A stretch of DNA of 64,000 bases, from assembly GCF_036416795.1 (NCBI RefSeq), contig NZ_CP143867.1:2844001-2908000 (forward strand). The letters are read 5' to 3'. Position 1 is the first letter of the stretch. Every line of letters starts with the position of its first letter. Origin of the DNA: Bacteroides sp. MSB163 (GTDB lineage: Bacteria; Bacteroidota; Bacteroidia; Bacteroidales; Bacteroidaceae). Both the position numbers and the translations under genes were made by a program. Below the pieces are notes generated by a model, which saw only the letters and a program-made list of their open reading frames with translations, was not told where the DNA came from and made no database searches. Shown one piece after another: positions 1-8,805 of the stretch.

Positions 1-347
1 AAGTCTTTTTTCATCCGCGACAGGTTGTACAAGGGAAAATGATTGGTGTGAGTAAAAGAATGATTACCAATCAGATGTCCTTCGTAGATGATTTGTCGGA
101 TCAACTCTTCATTCTCCTGCACTTTGTGACCGATGCAGAAAAAACAAGCCGGTGTTTGTTGTTCTTTGAGTACTTGCAATACTTTGGGAGTTTGTATCGG
201 GTCCGGTCCATCATCAAAGGTGATAGCTACAATTTTCTCTTCAGTCTGTTTCTTGCAAAATACCTTGAGATAGATGTTAGAACGGATGTTGCAAGATGCA
301 TAGACTAGAAAGATAATCAGTAATGTGATCAGGATTTCCACTATCAT
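1..347 (-). CDS. Polysaccharide deacetylase (NodB-type), 3' part outside the window
   Basis: Reading leftwards from an ATG at 347, about 115 codons stay open to the window edge. Residues 1-20 form a hydrophobic membrane segment. The NodB fold follows, with the metal-binding motif TFDDGPD at residues 43-49 and the second motif HSFTH at 96-100. The family removes acetyl groups from N-acetylated sugars using a divalent metal. The ATG overlaps the stop of the upstream chain-length-factor gene in an ATGA junction, so it is translated with the polyene operon. Its substrate here is unknown; a sugar on the finished polyene lipid is only a guess. Confidence 0.85.
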   Translation of the reverse strand, partial: MIVEILITLLIIFLVYASCNIRSNIYLKVFCKKQTEEKIVAITFDDGPDPIQTPKVLQVLKEQQTPACFFCIGHKVQENEELIRQIIYEGHLIGNHSFTHTNHFPLYNLSRMKKD

Positions 348-1303
348 TGTCTTTTCCGGATTAAAATAAGTGAATGGTTAATGGAGTGATAATGATTATA
401 TATCAGAGCTGTCTGTCCCGGATTTAGATTCTCTTCAAAAGTTTTAGCTACTTTCCATAAAGCAAAGGAAGATGCTGTAGGATATTCACCACATTCATTC
501 TTAAAGGTGGTATATGCTGCTGTGGGAAACAGGCTGTTTTCTAAATCAGTATACAGGGTATCTTCTTTCGGGTTTCCATTTTTACCGGTAACAAACCAGT
601 CGACTTGTCCGGCTGTTAATCGGTTGCTTTGCAAAAAGCGATGAATCTTTTCAGCTACTTCCTGTGTACTGTTCACATGAATAAAAGTTGATATACCGGC
701 AAGTTCAGCTAATGTGGATTCGGTGGCTTCTCGTCCCAGCAGGAAGAACTGAGCACCTTCGCCTGCTTGTATGCCCCTTAGCAGTCCCAGACGTTGTTGT
801 ATAGTGTGACTGTTAGGGGTAATCTCATCAATAGCTCCTACGAGAACGTTTTCGTTACCTTCCCAGATTCTCATCATGCCGTCCAATAGTGCACTTTCGA
901 AACTTAATCCCCGATGCACATACGTCATGTTGTAAGCGTGTATCTGGCGGAGTAATGCTATTTGGGCTCCGATGGTGTTGAAGGTTGACTGGATAAAGGG
1001 TGTCGGATTCAGTAGTTGTTCTTCATTCTCAATGATTGTATTCAGGAACTTCTCTGTATCTGCCAGGCATCCGAGTCCGGTTGCGGTGATGATCGCATGT
1101 ACTTTTTCGGAAGGTAGGGTACTGATACATTCCAGTCCGCAGGCAACTCCCATTTTGATGATCCGGCTCATACGCCTCCGTAGTGTGGCATTTGTGATAA
1201 TACTCTTGTAGTCCGGTTCGTTGGCGGATAAATAAGGGGATTCTCCGGAAGCAGTATCCGCGTGAATAGAAGCAATATGATTGATATAGACAGGTAGCAT
1301 CAT
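344..1303 (-). CDS. Ketosynthase-like chain length factor, aryl polyene type
   Basis: This 319-residue protein resembles the 'beta-ketoacyl synthase chain length factor' proteins (ApeC-like) of aryl polyene clusters. Typical pieces are an N-terminal VYIN stretch, the LRRRMSRIIKMGV segment near residue 41 and the NVLVGAIDE segment near residue 153. I see no ketosynthase Cys-His-His triad, so it is probably a non-catalytic partner. In type II systems such partners pair with a ketosynthase and set chain length. It overlaps the upstream ketosynthase gene by four bases, which supports 1:1 synthesis with that enzyme. Subfamily assignment is moderately sure. Confidence 0.75.
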   Translation of the reverse strand: MMLPVYINHIASIHADTASGESPYLSANEPDYKSIITNATLRRRMSRIIKMGVACGLECISTLPSEKVHAIITATGLGCLADTEKFLNTIIENEEQLLNPTPFIQSTFNTIGAQIALLRQIHAYNMTYVHRGLSFESALLDGMMRIWEGNENVLVGAIDEITPNSHTIQQRLGLLRGIQAGEGAQFFLLGREATESTLAELAGISTFIHVNSTQEVAEKIHRFLQSNRLTAGQVDWFVTGKNGNPKEDTLYTDLENSLFPTAAYTTFKNECGEYPTASSFALWKVAKTFEENLNPGQTALIYNHYHSINHSLILIRKRQ

Positions 1304-2490
1304 TTCTCTTTTAATGTGGAAAACAGGATCGAAGAATCATTTCCACCGAATCCAAAAGAATTCGATAGTACATTACGAATGAGTAGTCCCTCGCGGAATG
1401 AGGTTTCGGGCATCAACTTGTTTTCTGCTATAGGTTCTTTGAAGTTCAGATTGGGAAAGATGCAACCATGGTATACGGAGAGAACAGAATAAACCGCTTC
1501 AATTCCTTCCGAAGCCCCTAATGTATGACCAATAAACGCTTTGACAGAACTGAACGGAGGTATTTTATCACCAAAAATCCGCCGGATAGCAAGTCCTTCT
1601 GAAAGATCATTACTTGGAGTTCCTGTGCCATGTACATTGATATAATCAATCTCTTCGGGAAGAATTTCACTCTTAGCTATGGCTTCTGTCATAGACCAGA
1701 ATGGTCCGTTTCCTTCGGGTGAACTGCCGGTCTGATGAAAAGCTTCATTCACATTCGAATATCCGCTTAATAAGCAATAAGGCTCTTTCCGGAGTAATTT
1801 CTCTGATTGAAGGACAATATATCCGGCTCCTTCTCCTAAATTGAGGCCTGCACGGGATGCATCAAAAGGACGGCAGTGTTCCTTATCCAAAATCATAAGT
1901 GAATTGAAACCGTTGAGGGTAAACTTGCACAAGGCATCCGTACCTCCTACAATGGCGGCATCCAGTTGACCGTTCCTGATCATGCGGGCTCCTAACATGA
2001 TAGCATTAGCTGCTGATGAACAAGCTGTACTGATAGTGGTTATAAAGTCATTTACTTTCAGATAATCCGCTATCATTTCAGTACTTGCACCGCAGTCATG
2101 AGAGATGACTTCCCGTAATCTTCCTTTTCTATTGTCCTTTTTAAAGGCATTGTAGAAATGTTCACTCAAATCCATACCGCCTACAGAGGTGGAAGAAATG
2201 AAACCTACACGCAAAGTATTCAAATCTAACCGGGCGTCATCGATTGCTTCCCGGGCAGCTAACATGCCTAATAAGGCTGTCCGGGAAAACGTTTTTTGTA
2301 TATCTAAAGAGAGTAACTGTTTTAGTTCTTCATTACTGTATTTTACTTCTGATACGGGTACATTCAGTTCCGTTGGGAAAAGGGTTACTTTCCCCATGCC
2401 ATGCTGATGTTTCCTGAGTGAAGCTATATTTTCTGCAACACCCAGACCAATACCTGAAACAACACCTAAACCGGTTACATATATCTTCAT
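1300..2490 (-). CDS. Beta-ketoacyl-ACP synthase (FabF-like), catalytic partner of the chain length factor
   Basis: A 396-residue thiolase-fold condensing enzyme with an intact triad: Cys157 in STACSSA, a His in the NVHGTGTPSND motif, and a second His in IGHTLGASEG. It performs decarboxylative Claisen condensation of malonyl-ACP onto a growing acyl chain. It overlaps the next gene, a chain length factor, by four bases and follows an ACP gene (stop and start share position 2490). This ACP-KS-CLF order is the core of a type II iterative polyene synthase. The protein is cytosolic with no signal peptide. Confidence 0.9.
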   Translation of the reverse strand: MKIYVTGLGVVSGIGLGVAENIASLRKHQHGMGKVTLFPTELNVPVSEVKYSNEELKQLLSLDIQKTFSRTALLGMLAAREAIDDARLDLNTLRVGFISSTSVGGMDLSEHFYNAFKKDNRKGRLREVISHDCGASTEMIADYLKVNDFITTISTACSSAANAIMLGARMIRNGQLDAAIVGGTDALCKFTLNGFNSLMILDKEHCRPFDASRAGLNLGEGAGYIVLQSEKLLRKEPYCLLSGYSNVNEAFHQTGSSPEGNGPFWSMTEAIAKSEILPEEIDYINVHGTGTPSNDLSEGLAIRRIFGDKIPPFSSVKAFIGHTLGASEGIEAVYSVLSVYHGCIFPNLNFKEPIAENKLMPETSFREGLLIRNVLSNSFGFGGNDSSILFSTLKEK

Positions 2491-2747
2491 TATTTCTGAT
2501 TTTCAGAGATATAGTTAGCTAATGTACGTATTGAGTAGAAAATCTGTTTCCCTTCTGCAGGATTCTTTATTTTGATTCCATAGTTACGCTCTAAAATAAG
2601 AATAATTTCAAGTGCGTCAATAGAATCAAGTCCTAAACCACCGTCACCAAACAGAGGCTCATTGGGATCAATCTCTTCGGGTGTGACTTCTTCAAGATTC
2701 AGTTCTTCTATTAATTCTCTTTTTAGTTTTTCTATTAATTCTTCCAT
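2490..2747 (-). CDS. Acyl carrier protein (first of two in the cluster)
   Basis: An 85-residue acidic helical protein. Ser42 in the LGLDSIDALE motif is the expected 4'-phosphopantetheine attachment site. It would carry the polyene intermediate between ketosynthase, reductase and dehydratase. Its stop overlaps the start of the downstream ketosynthase gene by one base. It differs clearly from the second ACP of the cluster at 7320-7577, so the two may load different intermediates, for example starter and extender or growing chain. Confidence 0.9.
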   Translation of the reverse strand: MEELIEKLKRELIEELNLEEVTPEEIDPNEPLFGDGGLGLDSIDALEIILILERNYGIKIKNPAEGKQIFYSIRTLANYISENQK

Positions 2748-2748
2748 A

Positions 2749-4473
2749 TCAATGTTGTACTTCTATTAGTTTAAAATCAGCTTTATACTTTTCCATTAAA
2801 AGGTTGCACCATCCGGTGATGCAAGCTTTTAAATTACCTTTCTTCATTACAATTCGTGCATATTCTTCCAATTTGTCTGCATCGAATTCTTTTTCTATGA
2901 AGAAAGTATTTTCTCCTTGTATTTTATGACGGATACATATCTCACCAGCTACAACGTTAGGCAGAGTGTATACAAATACCGTCGGACTGGCTGCATGGTC
3001 ACCTTCCTGATTGATAATCATCTGATGACGAATATCCGTATTCAGTGAGGCGGCAGCATTAACCAGCAATATACCTATTTCTTCCGGCTGAAAGTTTTTC
3101 TCCTTTAACAGATATTCAACAGCAGTATATCCCAGTTTGCAAAGGTCGTCCATTTTGTAGAATTTCATGTTACTTCCACCTGTATTTTTATATGCTTCGC
3201 GGATAAACTGCGCAAAGTTTGGGGCAGATGATGAAAAAACGGTCTCTCCATTCATACTTAAACAGCTATTCTCAATGGAAACAGTTGCGGTTGTATGAAC
3301 TGTCACCGGTGATTGTACTCTTGAGGGCTGTTTCTGATATGCGGGAAGTGTCAATACGATAGCAGCATTACAACCTCCGAAACCGGATGCTGTTTTGATA
3401 CAATGCTTCATGGGTATTTCCTGATGGTCAGCTTGCACCAGAATAGGCATGCTGACACCGGGCTTTTCATAGCCTAACGTGCCGAATAGTACGTTTTCCT
3501 TTAGTTCGTGAATACAGATAATAGATTCAATCACTCCCGATGCCCCTAAAGTATGACCGAAATAAGATTTCAAACTATGAACCGGAACGGTTTCCAATCC
3601 GGCTAAATGAATAGCTTTCGATTCCATTTCATCGTTATAGACAGTAGCCGTTCCATGTGTATTCATGAAACTAATGTCTTCGGCAAGGACTGCGGCTTCT
3701 TCCATGGCCTGCCGTATGGCGAAGTAAAGTCCGTCTCCTGTACGTGACGGACCTGAAATATGATTGGCATCGTTACTAATGGCTCCTCCGGACAGGATGA
3801 TATCTGTATCGTTTCCTTCCGAACTCAGCAGGATAGCACCACAAGCCTCTCCTAAATTGAGTCCGTCTCTCCGGGCATCATAAGGGCAGCATCTTTCGGA
3901 ACTGATGGATCTGAAAGATAGAAATCCGCTGGTAATGAAGTGGGAGAGGATATCACCTCCCGCTACTATGACTTTTTTGTATCTGCCGGATTCGATCCAC
4001 CGCTTTGCTACAATCAAAGCGGATACTCCTGATATGCAGGCATTAGAAATAACTTCTACCCGGTTGCCGGCCTGAAAATATTCGCTTATTCTTTTCCCCA
4101 TTTCCCATAGATGAACTCTGATATCAAGGTCGTCGGGATGATTGGGCAACAGGTCGATATTACCTTTAGTAGTGGATAGGATGAGGCCGCAGTCTTCATC
4201 CGCCAGATTCATTTCGGAATGGGACAGAATATCCTGAATGGCAAGTATGAATAGTTGCTCCAAGCGTGTGTACGTACCCAATTTCTTTGCTCTTTCCCAT
4301 TGTTCCGGTTGAATCGTGGCAGCTAATATAGAAGTATCAGATATGATTCCTGCTTCATGTCTGGTGATTCCGCTCTGATATTCCCGGATTGCTTTTATAT
4401 TTTCCCGGGTATTTGCACCTAAAGAACTGATCAGAGTATCTGCTGTGATATATACAGTTATAGAATGTTCCAT
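2749..4473 (-). CDS. Ketosynthase fused to a chain-length-factor-like C-terminal half
   Basis: About 574 residues from the ATG at 4473; a GTG at 4485 would add four residues. Residues 1-390 form a ketosynthase with Cys near 146 (SNACISG), His in NTHGTATVYND and His in FGHTLGASG. The last ~170 residues look like the N-terminal half of another thiolase-fold protein (FVYTLPNVVAGEIC region) and lack a catalytic Cys, as in chain length factors. The gene overlaps the end of the thioesterase gene and lies 1 bp from the next ACP. A cis KS-CLF fusion beside a separate KS and CLF suggests a second chain-length or starter-condensing complex. Confidence 0.8.
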   Translation of the reverse strand: MEHSITVYITADTLISSLGANTRENIKAIREYQSGITRHEAGIISDTSILAATIQPEQWERAKKLGTYTRLEQLFILAIQDILSHSEMNLADEDCGLILSTTKGNIDLLPNHPDDLDIRVHLWEMGKRISEYFQAGNRVEVISNACISGVSALIVAKRWIESGRYKKVIVAGGDILSHFITSGFLSFRSISSERCCPYDARRDGLNLGEACGAILLSSEGNDTDIILSGGAISNDANHISGPSRTGDGLYFAIRQAMEEAAVLAEDISFMNTHGTATVYNDEMESKAIHLAGLETVPVHSLKSYFGHTLGASGVIESIICIHELKENVLFGTLGYEKPGVSMPILVQADHQEIPMKHCIKTASGFGGCNAAIVLTLPAYQKQPSRVQSPVTVHTTATVSIENSCLSMNGETVFSSSAPNFAQFIREAYKNTGGSNMKFYKMDDLCKLGYTAVEYLLKEKNFQPEEIGILLVNAAASLNTDIRHQMIINQEGDHAASPTVFVYTLPNVVAGEICIRHKIQGENTFFIEKEFDADKLEEYARIVMKKGNLKACITGWCNLLMEKYKADFKLIEVQH

Positions 4474-4901
4474 TTCCTTTTCCACTCCTGATAAAAAGCC
4501 GGAGTTGCTAACTCCAGCTCCCTGTTAGTATTTAGAAAAACCTGAGTCGTACTTCCGGTGGCGACGATATTGTTGTCTGTAGCCCGGTATAGTACATATT
4601 CGAATTTAATCTTGGCAGCTTCACAAGAAATGTATCGAGTTTCAATGATAACTTCTTCACCGAAGGATAAGGATTGCTTAAATTGGCAATTTAATTCAAC
4701 GATGGGTACCATATATCCTTCACTGTAGATATCCATATATCCTAAACTATAATGCTTCCCGAAAGACTCTCTTCCATCCTCAAAATAACGTACATATTCA
4801 CCATGCCATACAATTTGCATGGAGTCTATTTCACTGAAACGTACCTTTATTGTGGTGCGGTCAATGAGTGCAGGTGTATGCAGATTTGTTTTTTGCCTCA
4901 T
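4458..4901 (-). CDS. 4HBT hotdog acyl-CoA/ACP thioesterase
   Basis: A 147-residue single hotdog domain of the YbgC/FadM 4-hydroxybenzoyl-CoA thioesterase family. The N-terminal block SEIDSMQIVWHGEYVRYFED contains the conserved Asp and the His-Gly-x-Tyr of the long helix. The family hydrolyses acyl thioesters. In aryl polyene clusters such enzymes are thought to release or edit acyl chains. It overlaps the dehydratase gene upstream (ATGA) and the ketosynthase gene downstream, so it sits inside one translationally coupled operon. Confidence 0.85.
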   Translation of the reverse strand: MRQKTNLHTPALIDRTTIKVRFSEIDSMQIVWHGEYVRYFEDGRESFGKHYSLGYMDIYSEGYMVPIVELNCQFKQSLSFGEEVIIETRYISCEAAKIKFEYVLYRATDNNIVATGSTTQVFLNTNRELELATPAFYQEWKRKWNIL

Positions 4902-5332
4902 TTCTTATCTAAAAATATTTTCATCCGGCATTCTGCAATCACTTCTTCCGTAGTACTTACACAAGCAGATACCAAAGTAATGTCGAATACCTCCTGAATA
5001 ACCGTAATTTCAGTGGATAATTCCTGTCCTGTCTCCGGTAAACGATGAAGGGTTAATTTATCTACCGAACCGATAAAGCCTAAGGGTACCGGTTCATTTT
5101 TTTGTAAATAGATATATCCGATCCGTGCCGCTGCCGATTGGGCTATATGTTCAATAATACCTGCTTCCTGCAATTTACCTTCCTGGCAGAAGATATTATC
5201 GTCAGTGACTGTGAGACCTGAATAGGAACAATTATCTTCAATGCCACAGAATGAATCTACCATAATGGTTGGCGGTCGTTGTGGTATCAGGTTCAGGATT
5301 CCTTCACCGGATATGATAGGAGTTCTTTTCAT
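4898..5332 (-). CDS. FabZ/ApeP-like 3-hydroxyacyl-ACP dehydratase with altered catalytic motif
   Basis: A 144-residue hotdog protein. Residues 17-28 (PQRPPTIMVDSF) match the PHRxPFLLVD block of FabZ-type dehydratases, and EHIAQSAA near residue 61 matches the helix that carries the catalytic Glu. The usual catalytic His of the first block is Gln here. In polyene pathways the dehydratase makes each trans double bond after FabG reduction. From memory, Bacteroidetes flexirubin-cluster homologues also have Gln at this place, so the change may be normal for the group. It overlaps both neighbours by four bases. Confidence 0.8.
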   Translation of the reverse strand: MKRTPIISGEGILNLIPQRPPTIMVDSFCGIEDNCSYSGLTVTDDNIFCQEGKLQEAGIIEHIAQSAAARIGYIYLQKNEPVPLGFIGSVDKLTLHRLPETGQELSTEITVIQEVFDITLVSACVSTTEEVIAECRMKIFLDKK

Positions 5333-6414
5333 TTCAGCTTACATTTTACAATACTGTGTCCCAATCCCAGGTTATCATATATTTCCTCTATTTCCAACCC
5401 TGATTCTTGAATGCACCGTGCCATATCGTCGGAGTGATACATTTTGCTGTTACCATTTGCCATGGCGGTAAAGTATATACTGATCTGTGTCAGGCAGTAA
5501 GCAGCAGTTTCGAACTTCTGTCGGTCCCAGAATGTTTCCATAATGTAGAGTCGCCCTTCTGTAGACATGGACTGAGCAGCTCGTGAGAGTATACTGATAA
5601 CTTCTTTCTCGGAAAAACAATCCAGAAACTGACTCATCCAGATCGCATCAAAACCTTTCGGGAAAGGTACATTTTCATCGAGAAGATTTACACCATGTCC
5701 ATGAATACGCTCGTGGCCGGAAATTTTTTCCGTCTTTTGCTTCATCATTTCCAGTTGTTGGGGTAAATCCATAATGGTAACTTCTACTTTCTCGTTGTAT
5801 TGTACACATTTGGTAGCCCATCTACCTGTATTGCCTCCTACATCGAGCAGAGTTCGGGGAGAGTGGCTGAATACGATTTCGAGTGCTTGGTCGAAAGAAT
5901 TGTCCGAATAAAAATGGTCGAAGCCGAACCAGCTTTTCTGTACCTGCCCGGGTAAGTCGGATAATCCCTCGTAAATAGTAGGCCAGTTTCCCAGTTCTTT
6001 CAAACCTTCGGGGCGGCCATTTACCAAAGCTTCTTCCAGGTGGAACAGACCTTTGTAATTGACGTCCTGATTAAAATTCATGTTCACTTGTGCCATCTCA
6101 TCGTTCAACAGAAACCATCCGGCCTTTGCCAGTATATATTGATCGTCTTTTACCAATACAGTACCTATGGTGAGGGAGGCTTCCAGTAGAACTTGTGCTG
6201 CATATCTGGATAATTCGGTTTTCTGGCTGATCTGTTCCAGTGACAGACCTTCCCGATTATCGGATAGCAGGCGGAAAATACCGAATTTCAGCATCAGGCG
6301 TGAAACCTGAAATACGACGGGGCCAAAAGCGATTTCCTGGGCCAATCGCTGTGCTTGCACAGCGGTGAATCGCTCTTTGGCATATCTTTTTTGTAATGAA
6401 GGGAATAGTTTCAT
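5329..6414 (-). CDS. SAM-dependent O-methyltransferase with winged-helix N-terminus
   Basis: A 361-residue protein of the plant-COMT-like Methyltransf_2 family. The N-terminal ~110 residues form a winged-helix dimerisation domain (LSLEQISQKTELSRYAAQVLLE). The Rossmann domain has the SAM motif LLDVGGNTGRW near residue 188 and a YIMETFWD strand near residue 290. The family methylates phenolic hydroxyls, so the aryl head group produced by the ammonia-lyase is a reasonable target, but this is inference. It is in the same operon as the dehydratase, with a four-base overlap. Confidence 0.85.
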   Translation of the reverse strand: MKLFPSLQKRYAKERFTAVQAQRLAQEIAFGPVVFQVSRLMLKFGIFRLLSDNREGLSLEQISQKTELSRYAAQVLLEASLTIGTVLVKDDQYILAKAGWFLLNDEMAQVNMNFNQDVNYKGLFHLEEALVNGRPEGLKELGNWPTIYEGLSDLPGQVQKSWFGFDHFYSDNSFDQALEIVFSHSPRTLLDVGGNTGRWATKCVQYNEKVEVTIMDLPQQLEMMKQKTEKISGHERIHGHGVNLLDENVPFPKGFDAIWMSQFLDCFSEKEVISILSRAAQSMSTEGRLYIMETFWDRQKFETAAYCLTQISIYFTAMANGNSKMYHSDDMARCIQESGLEIEEIYDNLGLGHSIVKCKLK

Positions 6415-6429
6415 TCTGTTGATTTTTGT

Positions 6430-7314
6430 TTATTCAGACGGGTTCCAGAAAGAATAATAGTTAAACCATTGTTCGGGATATTGGCCGATTATTTTTTCCA
6501 GAGCATTCACATATTGTTCCAATAATAATTGTTCTGCTCTTTTCTCTTTCGAACCGGACACTTGCTCTGCGAGTATAAAATGGAAATGATAGGTTTGTTT
6601 AGCCTCCCGCATGGCAAAATAGAAGACTACCGGAACTTTCATCCGCGATGCCAATAGGAAAGGACCGATTGGAAAACGTGCTTCGTGTCCCATGAACTTG
6701 CAAGTCAGCAGTTTATCTGCATTCAGATAGCGGTCTCCTTGAAAACAGACATATTCTTTATGATCCAGTGCCTCTGTAATTTTAAATATATGTGCCAGAT
6801 TATCTTCGTTGACTGGTATAATCTTGTAAGGTTGCTGCTGCCCGTTCTTTTTCAGTATTTCTTTAATTTTTTGATGTTCGGCATCGTACATCACCACATT
6901 CATTTTCTTGCTGTAGTCATTGAAAAAGGGAGTTCCGATTTCCCAATTACCAACATGTGCACCGATCATGATTACTCCCTGATCTCCATCCAATACATTT
7001 AGAAACTCCTGATAGTGGTTGAATTTGAAATGATACTTGTCGATCATTCCATTTCCAATGGCTACCTTGTCTATAAGTATCTGTCCCAAACGATAATAGT
7101 TGTTCAGCAATAGTCCCACCGACTGTATGCGGTTCCGTTTTAAGATACGACGGGCATATTGCCAGATACTCTTTGTTGCTTTCGGAGCGAACGGAATAAA
7201 ATAAAGAACAATCAGAGACAGAAAACCATAAGCGGCTTTTACACCACAATACCTGATCAGGTAAATGAAAAACAGGTATCCGGATACACCGCCACGGGTT
7301 TTACCTTTCCACAT
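6430..7314 (-). CDS. Lysophospholipid/lipid A-type acyltransferase (LpxL/HtrB-like)
   Basis: A 294-residue membrane-associated acyltransferase. An N-terminal hydrophobic segment (LFFIYLIRYCGVKAAYGFLS) is followed by the HxxxxE motif HVGNWE near residue 119 and the QGDRYLN block near residue 191, both typical of lipid A late acyltransferases. In aryl polyene clusters such enzymes are believed to move the polyene acyl chain from ACP to a glycerolipid or sugar lipid anchor. It lies 15 bp from the methyltransferase and 5 bp from an ACP gene, its likely acyl donor. Confidence 0.85.
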   Translation of the reverse strand: MWKGKTRGGVSGYLFFIYLIRYCGVKAAYGFLSLIVLYFIPFAPKATKSIWQYARRILKRNRIQSVGLLLNNYYRLGQILIDKVAIGNGMIDKYHFKFNHYQEFLNVLDGDQGVIMIGAHVGNWEIGTPFFNDYSKKMNVVMYDAEHQKIKEILKKNGQQQPYKIIPVNEDNLAHIFKITEALDHKEYVCFQGDRYLNADKLLTCKFMGHEARFPIGPFLLASRMKVPVVFYFAMREAKQTYHFHFILAEQVSGSKEKRAEQLLLEQYVNALEKIIGQYPEQWFNYYSFWNPSE

Positions 7315-7319
7315 CTTGT

Positions 7320-7577
7320 TTATTCGTTTTTGTTTTCGGCCATACGTATGATAACGAGATTATAGAAGTCCTGGAACGTTTTGATTCCGACAAAATCTTG
7401 CCCGGTTACATTAAAACCGAAGTTCTTTTCAATCAACACTACCATATCTACCAAGTCCAGACTGTCTAACTCAAGGGTTTGCATGAGTGGAGCATCAGGC
7501 TGGATAAGATCGATATCTACTTCAAATTCCTCGGATAAGGTTTCTCTTATCTTTTCAATGATTTCTTCGTGGGTCAT
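7320..7577 (-). CDS. Acyl carrier protein (second of two in the cluster)
   Basis: An 85-residue acidic protein with the modification site Ser39 in LELDSLDLVDM. It lies 7 bp after a FabF-like ketosynthase gene and 5 bp before the acyltransferase gene. Its position suggests it works with those two enzymes, carrying either the aryl starter or the finished chain for transfer to a lipid. The sequence differs from the other ACP of the operon in both helix I and helix III. Confidence 0.9.
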   Translation of the reverse strand: MTHEEIIEKIRETLSEEFEVDIDLIQPDAPLMQTLELDSLDLVDMVVLIEKNFGFNVTGQDFVGIKTFQDFYNLVIIRMAENKNE

Positions 7578-7584
7578 ACTTATA

Positions 7585-8805
7585 TTACTTTACTTTTTTA
7601 ATAATTAATGTAGAATTGGTTCCTCCGAATCCGAATGAGTTTGAGAGGAATGTATCAAATTCCATATTTACTCGTTGGGCGGGGATATTAAGTTGGGCAG
7701 ATGCTTCATCCGGCTCTTCGAAATTCAGATTGGGAGCAATGAAGTTATTTTGCATCATTAAAGTAGAATAGATTACTTCACTGGCACCTGCCATCCACAT
7801 TTCGTGACCGGTCATAGACTTGGTGGACGTCACGTATGGGCGATGTCCTTCAAATACTTCCGCTATGGCTTTTGCTTCATTCAAATCACCTATTGGTGTA
7901 GAAGTGGCGTGCGCATTGATGTATTTAATTTCATCCAATGCGATTCCGGCATTCCGGGTGGCCATTTCCAATGAACGCTTTGGCCCGTCTATATTAGGAA
8001 CAGATATGTGATCTCCGTTGGATGAAAAACCGTAGCCGATAATTTCTGCCAGTATGGGGGCTCCTCGCCTGACAGCTGATTCATAACTTTCCAGTACCAG
8101 GCTGGCGCCACCTCCACTGGGTACAAGCCCGTCCCTGCTTTTATCAAAAGGTCTGGATGCTTTCTGGGGTTCAGCTTCACGGTTGGAAAATGCGCTTAAC
8201 CCATCGAAACTACCCACTGAGAATGGATTTACTTCCTGTGCGCCACCACAAAGAATGCAGTCCTGCAATCCCGATTTGATAAGCAGATATCCCATGCCAA
8301 TAGCGTGGGAACCGCTTGCACAAGCACCGGAGATTGTGAAGTTTACTCCTCTGAGTTTAAAGATGACCGACAGGTTCATCGACACAGTTGAATTCATCGA
8401 CTGGAAGATAGAACCGGAACCTACCAGAACGGTATTCTTCTTTTTCCGGATAATATCCACAGCATTAATAATCGGTGCAGTGCTACTATCATTTCCATAG
8501 AGCACTCCTACTTCGTTCGCTTCCAGGAATGCTTCATCAATACCTGCATTTTTGAAGGCTTCCACACTTGCCAGATAGGCATATTCTCCTTGTTCAGGCA
8601 GGCAGAGACGTTTTCGTCTGTCCAGCATCTTTTTGAGATCAGGACGCTCCAACAAGCCGGTCAGTGCAGACAGATATCCCATCTCTTTCCGTTGAGGATC
8701 AATGCCGATGCCCGATTTACCGTTATATAATGAGTCTGTTACTTCGCTCAGGTTTTTGCCTATGCATGAGTAAATCCCCATTCCTGTAATGACAACTCTT
8801 CTCAT
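7585..8805 (-). CDS. Beta-ketoacyl-ACP synthase (FabF/FabB-like)
   Basis: A 406-residue condensing enzyme. The triad is Cys162 (SGACASGSH), His in INAHATSTPIGD and His in KSMTGHEMWMAGAS. It is the first ketosynthase gene transcribed in the operon, directly after the reductase (ATGA overlap at 8802-8805). The SMTGH block is like FabB/FabF enzymes of fatty acid synthesis. It may do the first condensation on the cinnamoyl-type starter or the main chain extension; the sequence does not separate these roles. Confidence 0.9.
   Translation of the reverse strand: MRRVVITGMGIYSCIGKNLSEVTDSLYNGKSGIGIDPQRKEMGYLSALTGLLERPDLKKMLDRRKRLCLPEQGEYAYLASVEAFKNAGIDEAFLEANEVGVLYGNDSSTAPIINAVDIIRKKKNTVLVGSGSIFQSMNSTVSMNLSVIFKLRGVNFTISGACASGSHAIGMGYLLIKSGLQDCILCGGAQEVNPFSVGSFDGLSAFSNREAEPQKASRPFDKSRDGLVPSGGGASLVLESYESAVRRGAPILAEIIGYGFSSNGDHISVPNIDGPKRSLEMATRNAGIALDEIKYINAHATSTPIGDLNEAKAIAEVFEGHRPYVTSTKSMTGHEMWMAGASEVIYSTLMMQNNFIAPNLNFEEPDEASAQLNIPAQRVNMEFDTFLSNSFGFGGTNSTLIIKKVK

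Noticed and set aside
39..308. Plus-strand frame at the window start
   Set aside because: It is antisense to the polysaccharide deacetylase, which has clear motifs.
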